This document shows, piece by piece, positions 7,419 through 11,861 of a stretch of 11,861 nt of DNA. The stretch's first letter is position 1. Each line of letters opens with the position of its first letter. The DNA comes from CAISIP01 sp038247175. Its GTDB lineage: Bacteria; Pseudomonadota; Gammaproteobacteria; Burkholderiales; Burkholderiaceae_C. The stretch lies in assembly GCA_038247175.1 (NCBI GenBank), contig JBBRVD010000119.1, positions 1 to 11,861 on the forward strand, read 5' to 3'. The translations under genes and the position numbers were made by a program. The notes beneath the pieces were generated by a model, which did no database searches, had not been told where the DNA came from, and saw only the letters and a list, made by a program, of their open reading frames with translations.

Positions 7419-8213
7419 TCACTCCGACAGACTCTCCTTGACCGATATGCGTGCATCGACGCTGCCGACCTGCGACACGTCCATCTGGTATTCGTAGCGG
7501 TCCGGGCGATACAGGCCATGCAGCCACTGCACCGGCCGGTCGTTCACGTCGAACACCAGGCGATTGACCGCGAGCAACGCCGTGCCCACCGCCACTTCCA
7601 GTTCGCGGGCGACCGTGGCGTCGGCCTGCCGCGCCGACACCGTCTGCCGCGCCCGCCCCATCTCGACGCCGGATTCCTCGATCAACCGCAGGATCGGCTT
7701 GCGCAGCAGGTCCTTGCGTCCGAAACGCTGCGCCAGTTCGTCCGGCACATAGGTCGTGATGTGCGACACCGGGCCCAGCTTGGAGCTGCGCCGGCGCACC
7801 GCCTTCTGCACCTTGGCACCCAACGGTATCTGCAAGGCCTCGGCCACGCTGCGCGAGGCCTGGATGGTGCGCACCTCGATCACCTTGACGGAGGTGCGCA
7901 TGCTCATGCTGACGATGTTCTCCAGCAGGCCGCTCATGCCCTTGGCGCTGCGCCGCCGCCCGCCCTGCGGCCGCTCGCCGGACGGCGCCACGTCGGCGGG
8001 CGCTGGATGGGTTCCGCGTCCGGCGCGGCGCACGATCAGGCCCTCGTCGGATAGTTGTTCCAGCGCCCGGCGCACGGTGACGCGCCCGGCGCTGAACTCC
8101 TTGCTCAGCACCATCTCCGGCGGCAGGCCCTGGGCAAATCGCCCTTCTTGCAACTGCTCGCGCAGCACCAGATAGATCTGGTGGTACTTGGGCAGCGGCA
8201 GTACGGTGGGCAT
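7419..8213 (-). CDS. GntR-family transcriptional regulator, HutC/UTRA subfamily
   Basis: The 264-residue protein has an N-terminal winged helix-turn-helix (about residues 8-70) with the GntR pattern around GRVTVRRALEQLSDEGLI (43-60) and wing RRAGRGTH. A basic, low-complexity linker (about 75-92) follows, then a UTRA effector-binding domain (about 105-255) with VNRLVFDVNDRPVQW and YRPDRYEY typical of its last strands. HutC-type members are usually repressors released by a small ligand that is a substrate or intermediate of the pathway they control. The gene lies inside the operon, nine bases after the AtuA gene and 41 bases before the hydro-lyase, so it is probably co-transcribed and self-regulated. 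Its operator is presumably in the promoter region right of the window, or is the inverted repeat at 5546-5558; neither is shown. Confidence 0.93.
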   Translation of the reverse strand: MPTVLPLPKYHQIYLVLREQLQEGRFAQGLPPEMVLSKEFSAGRVTVRRALEQLSDEGLIVRRAGRGTHPAPADVAPSGERPQGGRRRSAKGMSGLLENIVSMSMRTSVKVIEVRTIQASRSVAEALQIPLGAKVQKAVRRRSSKLGPVSHITTYVPDELAQRFGRKDLLRKPILRLIEESGVEMGRARQTVSARQADATVARELEVAVGTALLAVNRLVFDVNDRPVQWLHGLYRPDRYEYQMDVSQVGSVDARISVKESLSE

Positions 8214-8222
8214 GGCGTGTCT

Positions 8223-9620
8223 TCAATGGCGGGTGCGTCCGTCCAGGTCGATGGCATCCACCTGAAACAGCCGCTCCAGCGGCGCATCGCGCATCACGTG
8301 GTAGAGCGCAAACCGGTAGGCGGAATGCGCGTCAATCTCGCTTGGCGTGAATGCGAACGCCAGGTTGCCACCGGTTGCGATCCGACCCGGATAAGCATGG
8401 TGCAGCAGGTTCTGTTTGAACACCGCTGCAGCAGTGCGCGCCAGGGCGGTCTGCGCTGCGATGAACTCCAGCACCAGCCCGGCCTCGTGGGTCGCCCGCT
8501 GCGCCGGGGCCAGCGGGTGTACGGCGCCTTGCCCGTAGATATGCGGAAACAGCTGCCAGCTGCCCGGCAGCAGGGCCCGCACCCGCTGCTCGACCGCGGC
8601 GATCACCTGCGGCAACACACGCAGCAACGTCGGGTCGGCGACGCCCGCCAGCAGCACTACGCGTTCACCCTGCCACAGAGCCCCTTCGACCTTCAGGCTG
8701 GGCTTGTCGCGCGGCACGAAACGAGCCCCACCGACGCGCGTGCGATGGGAATCGAGTGCCTCATACCAGGCGTCGTGCAGCATCAGGCTGCCGCCCGGCT
8801 CCTCGACCTGCAGCGGGTCGGCCTGCTCGTAGAGCGCATGCGCCGCCACCGAGGCCGGCGTGGCGTGCGCATCCGGATTCATGCTCTCGAGGGTGAAATG
8901 TTCCGGTGTCAACTCGGCCAGCATCGCGTCGCGACCGCCGGGGCGGCAACACAATGAAGTGCATTCGACGATCTTGGCCATGTGCAGGCTCAAGCCGAGC
9001 GGATAGCCGAGCATGGCCGGCAGCGTGGCAAAGATCGCGGTGTCACAGGCGCGCCCGGCGATCAGGACGTCCGGGTCCAGCGCCAGCGCACGCGCGAAGG
9101 TTTCCGTGCCGCACTGGCCGACGATCGGGCTGCAGGCCTCGATTTGCGCGGCGTCGGGCTGCTCGATGGCTCCGATCGGATCGAGCCGGCCGGCCTGCAG
9201 CGCCGCAACCACTGCGTCGGCAGGAATGTCGCTGCGTATCGTGGCCAGGCGCAGCTGCAGGCCGCGGCGAGCCACGATACGGCGCACGATGGCCAGCGTC
9301 GCATCCAGGTGCGCTGCTGCACCGGCGGTGCCCGCGCTGCCAATCAGCAGTGGCACCCCAGCCTCGCGCGCAGCACACAGCACCAGTTCGAGATCGCGCT
9401 CGACCATGGGCTCGGGCGCGGCCATGACGCCGGCACCCAGGTAATACGGCCCGGGATCGACGGAACCCATGTCGCAGCCGATGACATGGGGCGCACGCGC
9501 CATGCCGCGGCGAAACGCGTCTTCGGGGATGCCGTAACCCAGCTGTCCGGAGGCCGACAACACGCGCAACACGCCGTCGCCAGGCCGGTGGGACTGCAGC
9601 AGGCGCGCGGTCGCGTTCAT
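8223..9620 (-). CDS. AtuA/DUF1446-family protein (acyclic terpene utilisation AtuA-like)
   Basis: This 465-residue protein has the AtuA/DUF1446 hallmark near its N-terminus, CDMGSVDPGPYYLG (49-62), then LIGSAGTAG (92-100) and IAGRACDTAIF (187-197). A cysteine-bearing segment ECTSLCC (219-225) lies mid-protein. The family is named from AtuA, needed for citronellol/geraniol catabolism in Pseudomonas, but the reaction is not firmly known. It is shorter than AtuA itself, lacking that protein's C-terminal extension, and is paired with a separate DUF4387 protein whose stop overlaps its start (ATGA). That coupling suggests a two-subunit complex. No membrane segment or signal peptide is seen. Position in the operon suggests it acts on the transported compound or a CoA or acid derivative of it, but I assign no reaction. 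Confidence 0.88.
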   Translation of the reverse strand: MNATARLLQSHRPGDGVLRVLSASGQLGYGIPEDAFRRGMARAPHVIGCDMGSVDPGPYYLGAGVMAAPEPMVERDLELVLCAAREAGVPLLIGSAGTAGAAAHLDATLAIVRRIVARRGLQLRLATIRSDIPADAVVAALQAGRLDPIGAIEQPDAAQIEACSPIVGQCGTETFARALALDPDVLIAGRACDTAIFATLPAMLGYPLGLSLHMAKIVECTSLCCRPGGRDAMLAELTPEHFTLESMNPDAHATPASVAAHALYEQADPLQVEEPGGSLMLHDAWYEALDSHRTRVGGARFVPRDKPSLKVEGALWQGERVVLLAGVADPTLLRVLPQVIAAVEQRVRALLPGSWQLFPHIYGQGAVHPLAPAQRATHEAGLVLEFIAAQTALARTAAAVFKQNLLHHAYPGRIATGGNLAFAFTPSEIDAHSAYRFALYHVMRDAPLERLFQVDAIDLDGRTRH

Positions 9621-9943
9621 ACGACGATGTCCAGCATCGGCCCATGCTGCTGCGCGCCATAGACGTCACCGTCACCAGGGCTGCCGGCGACGATCCGGCG
9701 CGGCAACACGAATTTGATGGCATGGATGTTCGCCAGCAGGTGGCGTTGCACCTGCTGCTCCGCCAGCCCGTACCGCGATGCGACGGCAGCGCCTGACAGG
9801 GCCGGGCTGTGCGCGGCCAGGGCGTACATGGCGGCATCATTCAGGAACACGTCGATCGTCAGCTGCGTCGGTCCGGCATTCTTGCTGCGGATCACCTGCG
9901 CCATGTCGGCCAGCCTGCGCGCATGGGGGGTTGCCGCAGTCAT
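9617..9943 (-). CDS. DUF4387-family small protein, partner of AtuA-like protein
   Basis: The 108-residue protein shows both family signatures: VIRSKNAGPTQLTIDVFL (17-34) and GDGDVYGAQQHGPML (90-104). DUF4387 proteins are about 100-120 residues, so it is full length. The family is usually found beside, or fused to, AtuA/DUF1446 proteins, which is also the case here. Start ATG overlaps the stop of the dehydrogenase gene (ATGA), and its own stop overlaps the AtuA start the same way, so the three proteins are translationally coupled. The high conservation of charged and polar motif residues suggests an enzyme subunit rather than a structural protein. Function unknown. Confidence 0.88.
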   Translation of the reverse strand: MTAATPHARRLADMAQVIRSKNAGPTQLTIDVFLNDAAMYALAAHSPALSGAAVASRYGLAEQQVQRHLLANIHAIKFVLPRRIVAGSPGDGDVYGAQQHGPMLDIVV

Positions 9944-10713
9944 CGCGCCGTGAACCCGCCGTCGGCGCAGACCAGCTGCCCGGTGATGAACGCCGCACGG
10001 CTGGACAACAGGAAACTGATCAACTCGCCGATCTCGTGCGGCTCGCCGAGCCGGGCCATCGGAATACTCTGCTCCATCGCGGCCAGCGCCACCGGATCGG
10101 CGGTGACAGCGGCGACCATGGCCGTGCGCACCGGGCCCGGACCGACGGCGTTGATCCGGATGCCCTCGCTCGCCCACTCCAGCGCCAGCGACTTGACCAT
10201 GCCGTTGAGTCCGGCCTTGGAGGCGGCATACGCCGCGCCGCGGGCATGCCCGACCAGGCCGATCTGGCTGGTGACCACGACCACACTGGCGTGGGGCGCG
10301 CGATCCTGGCGCATGCGGGCGATCGCCGCGCGCGTCAACAGGAAGGTCGATGTCAGGTTCAGCTCCAGGGTCTGGCGCCACTCCTGCACACGGGTGTCGT
10401 CGGAGCCCTTCTTGAAGAAGATGCCGGCGCAGCAGGCAAGGCCGTCCAGACCACCGAGCCCGCTCGCGGCCGCGTCGGGTAATGCGACACAGCCGGCGTC
10501 GTCGAGCAGATCTTGCTGTATCACCAGCGCATCGGGCATCGCTTGGCGCGCCCATGCGGCCTGCACTTCGTCTTGCACCGCCGCCGCGACCCGGGCGCCC
10601 GCGCGCTGCAGCACAACGGCCGTGGCCAGGCCGATACCGGAGCCGGCTCCGGTGACCAGCACGCGCCGGCCCGCCAGCTCGGGCGGTATCGGCATGGACG
10701 GAGCACCAGGCAT
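9940..10713 (-). CDS. Classical short-chain dehydrogenase/reductase (SDR)
   Basis: The 257-residue protein has the full classical SDR set: cofactor motif TGAGSGIG (21-28), CCAG (94-97) in place of NNAG, N119, catalytic S149, and YAASK with Y162 and K166; it ends with the usual ITGQ...DGGFT. It is expected to be a cytoplasmic NAD(P)-dependent oxidoreductase on an alcohol or ketone. Cofactor preference is not clear from the segment after the second strand. It starts three bases after the livF stop and overlaps the DUF4387 start, so it belongs to this operon and probably oxidises a hydroxyl group on the substrate or an intermediate. The family closest in sequence is the FabG-like group, but a role in fatty acid synthesis is unlikely in this setting. 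ATG 10695 is an alternative start. Confidence 0.92.
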   Translation of the reverse strand: MPGAPSMPIPPELAGRRVLVTGAGSGIGLATAVVLQRAGARVAAAVQDEVQAAWARQAMPDALVIQQDLLDDAGCVALPDAAASGLGGLDGLACCAGIFFKKGSDDTRVQEWRQTLELNLTSTFLLTRAAIARMRQDRAPHASVVVVTSQIGLVGHARGAAYAASKAGLNGMVKSLALEWASEGIRINAVGPGPVRTAMVAAVTADPVALAAMEQSIPMARLGEPHEIGELISFLLSSRAAFITGQLVCADGGFTAR

Positions 10714-10716
10714 CGG

Positions 10717-11418
10717 TTACAGACCCAGGTAGTTCTTGCGCAGGTCCGGGTCGTTTGCCAGGTCGCGTGCCGCGCCCTGCATCGCCACCGCGCCGTTCTC
10801 GATGATGTAGCCGCGGTGCGCGATCGCGAGTGTCTGCACGGCGTTCTGCTCCATCAGCAGGATGGACTGGCCCTCGCGGTTCATGCGCACGATCAGCGCA
10901 AACATCTCCTCGACCAGCAGCGGCGACAGGCCCAGCGAGGGCTCGTCCATGATCAGCAGCACCGGCTCGGCCATCAGGCCGCGCCCGATCGCCAGCATCT
11001 GCTGCTCGCCGCCGGACAAGGTTCCCGCCGCCTGGCTGAAACGCTCCTTCAGACGCGGGAAGATGGCGACCACCTTCTCCAGATTGTCGGCACGCCGCGC
11101 GCGCGCACGCACCAGGCTGCCGGTCTCCAGGTTTTCTCGCACGTTCAGGTTCGGGAACACACGCCGGCCTTCGGGCACGTGGATCAGGCCCCGCTTGACA
11201 ATTTCGGTCGAGCTCTGGCCCACCAACTCCTCGCCCTGGAACTTGATCGATCCCGAGAATGGCCGGTACAGGGCCGAGATATTGTTGTTCAGCGTCGACT
11301 TGCCGACACCGTTACTGCCCAGCACGGCAACAATCTCGCCCGTGCCCACGTCCAGGTCGATGCCGCGCAGGATCTCGATGCTGCCATAGCCGGCGTGCAG
11401 CGCGCGAATTTCAAGCAT
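10717..11418 (-). CDS. livF: Branched-chain amino acid-type ABC transporter ATP-binding protein LivF
   Basis: This 233-residue protein is a complete LivF-type ATPase: Walker A GSNGVGKS (34-41), signature LSGGEQQ (134-140), Walker B LLIMDEP (154-160) and the LivF-style LLMEQN with glutamine where most ABC proteins have the switch histidine. HVPEGRRVFPNLNVRENL (80-97) is typical of the subfamily. It pairs with LivG on the cytoplasmic face of the LivHM permease. The start overlaps the livG stop by eight bases, with GAGG upstream. LIV-type importers also carry urea, aromatic acids and dicarboxylates, so in this operon the cargo is more likely the carboxylate being degraded than an amino acid. Permease and binding-protein genes are not in the window and are expected to the right. 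Confidence 0.95.
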   Translation of the reverse strand: MLEIRALHAGYGSIEILRGIDLDVGTGEIVAVLGSNGVGKSTLNNNISALYRPFSGSIKFQGEELVGQSSTEIVKRGLIHVPEGRRVFPNLNVRENLETGSLVRARARRADNLEKVVAIFPRLKERFSQAAGTLSGGEQQMLAIGRGLMAEPVLLIMDEPSLGLSPLLVEEMFALIVRMNREGQSILLMEQNAVQTLAIAHRGYIIENGAVAMQGAARDLANDPDLRKNYLGL

Positions 11419-11861
11419 GGGCCACCTCTTTCGGCGGTCTGCCGGAGGGGTTGGCGCTGCCGCGCCCCAGATAGGCCTCGATCACGGCCGGGTTGTTCAC
11501 CACCTCCCGGGGGCTGCCCTGCGCAATGATCTTGCCGTAGGACAGCACGTGAATATGGTCCGACAGGCTCATCACCGCATGCATGACGTGTTCGATCAGC
11601 AGCACCGTGACGCCGCTGTCGCGGATCGCGCGGATGATGCCGATGATCTCCAGGATCTCGGTCGGATTGAGCCCGGCCATCACCTCGTCCAGCAGCAGCA
11701 GTTTCGGTCCGGCGGCCAGCGCACGGGCCAGTTCCAGTCGCTTGCGCCCGACCACCGTCAGCCCGCAAGCCGATTGCGCCAGCAAGGCCTCCATGCCGAC
11801 CTGACGTGCCACGGCACGGGCATGTTCCCACGCCTCGTGGCGGTCATGGAATTTCTGGTAC
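11411..11861 (-). CDS. livG: Branched-chain amino acid-type ABC transporter ATP-binding protein LivG (5' end outside window)
   Basis: Only the last 149 residues are present. They contain the LivG-type variant signature around LTVVGRKRLELARALA, Walker B LLLLDEVMAGLNPTE, and the switch histidine in VLLIEHVMH, ending with the AYLGRG tail typical of LivG. The GTG and ATG codons at 11812 and 11794 are internal, because the frame and the family homology continue to the window edge. It forms the ATPase heterodimer with LivF. The Walker A half and the promoter-proximal part of the operon lie outside the window. Confidence 0.92.
   Translation of the reverse strand, partial: YQKFHDRHEAWEHARAVARQVGMEALLAQSACGLTVVGRKRLELARALAAGPKLLLLDEVMAGLNPTEILEIIGIIRAIRDSGVTVLLIEHVMHAVMSLSDHIHVLSYGKIIAQGSPREVVNNPAVIEAYLGRGSANPSGRPPKEVAHA

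Noticed and set aside
10717..11861. True branched-chain amino acid importer
   Set aside because: The sequence family is LIV-type, but the operon context points to a carboxylate cargo. The amino acid role is not excluded, only disfavoured.

Overview
The window is GC-rich, and every gene I can support lies on the minus strand, so transcription runs from right to left. No RNA genes, insertion sequences, CRISPR arrays or classical terminators were seen. Base composition and the mix of families (LIV-type ABC transporter, AtuA/DUF4387 pair, aconitase-like two-subunit hydro-lyase, PrpB-like lyase, SAM/cyclase/ATPase signalling protein) suggest a soil or environmental proteobacterium, most likely a betaproteobacterium of the Burkholderiales type. 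This is inference; nothing in the window fixes the taxon.

Layout in transcription order: the 3' part of livG (cut by the right edge, ends 11411); livF (11418-10717); a short-chain dehydrogenase (10713-9940); a small DUF4387 protein (9943-9617); an AtuA/DUF1446 protein (9620-8223); a HutC-type GntR regulator (8213-7419); large and small subunits of an aconitase-family hydro-lyase (7377-6085 and 6088-5576); an FAD-dependent dehydrogenase of the fumarate-reductase fold (5490-4096); an isocitrate lyase/PEP mutase-family lyase (about 4099-3212); then, after a 79-base spacer, a very large SAM + class III cyclase + AAA ATPase + helical-repeat protein that runs off the left edge. Several neighbours overlap by the 4-base ATGA arrangement (dehydrogenase/DUF4387, DUF4387/AtuA, large/small hydro-lyase subunit, and probably FAD enzyme/lyase). 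livG and livF overlap by 8 bases, and livF and the SDR are 3 bases apart. The ten genes from livG to the lyase therefore look like one catabolic operon whose promoter lies right of the window.

Working hypothesis: the operon imports and degrades a branched or substituted di- or tricarboxylic acid. The FAD enzyme could introduce a double bond, the aconitase-like pair could hydrate it to a substituted malate, and the lyase could split that into a 2-oxo acid (pyruvate or glyoxylate) plus a smaller carboxylate. This resembles tricarballylate oxidation followed by aconitase and isocitrate lyase, and the dimethylmaleate hydratase/dimethylmalate lyase end of nicotinate fermentation. The SDR, AtuA and DUF4387 proteins would act earlier on the same compound, and the GntR protein would sense it or an intermediate. 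The substrate cannot be read from sequence, and the AtuA/DUF4387 pair has no chemistry that I can state.
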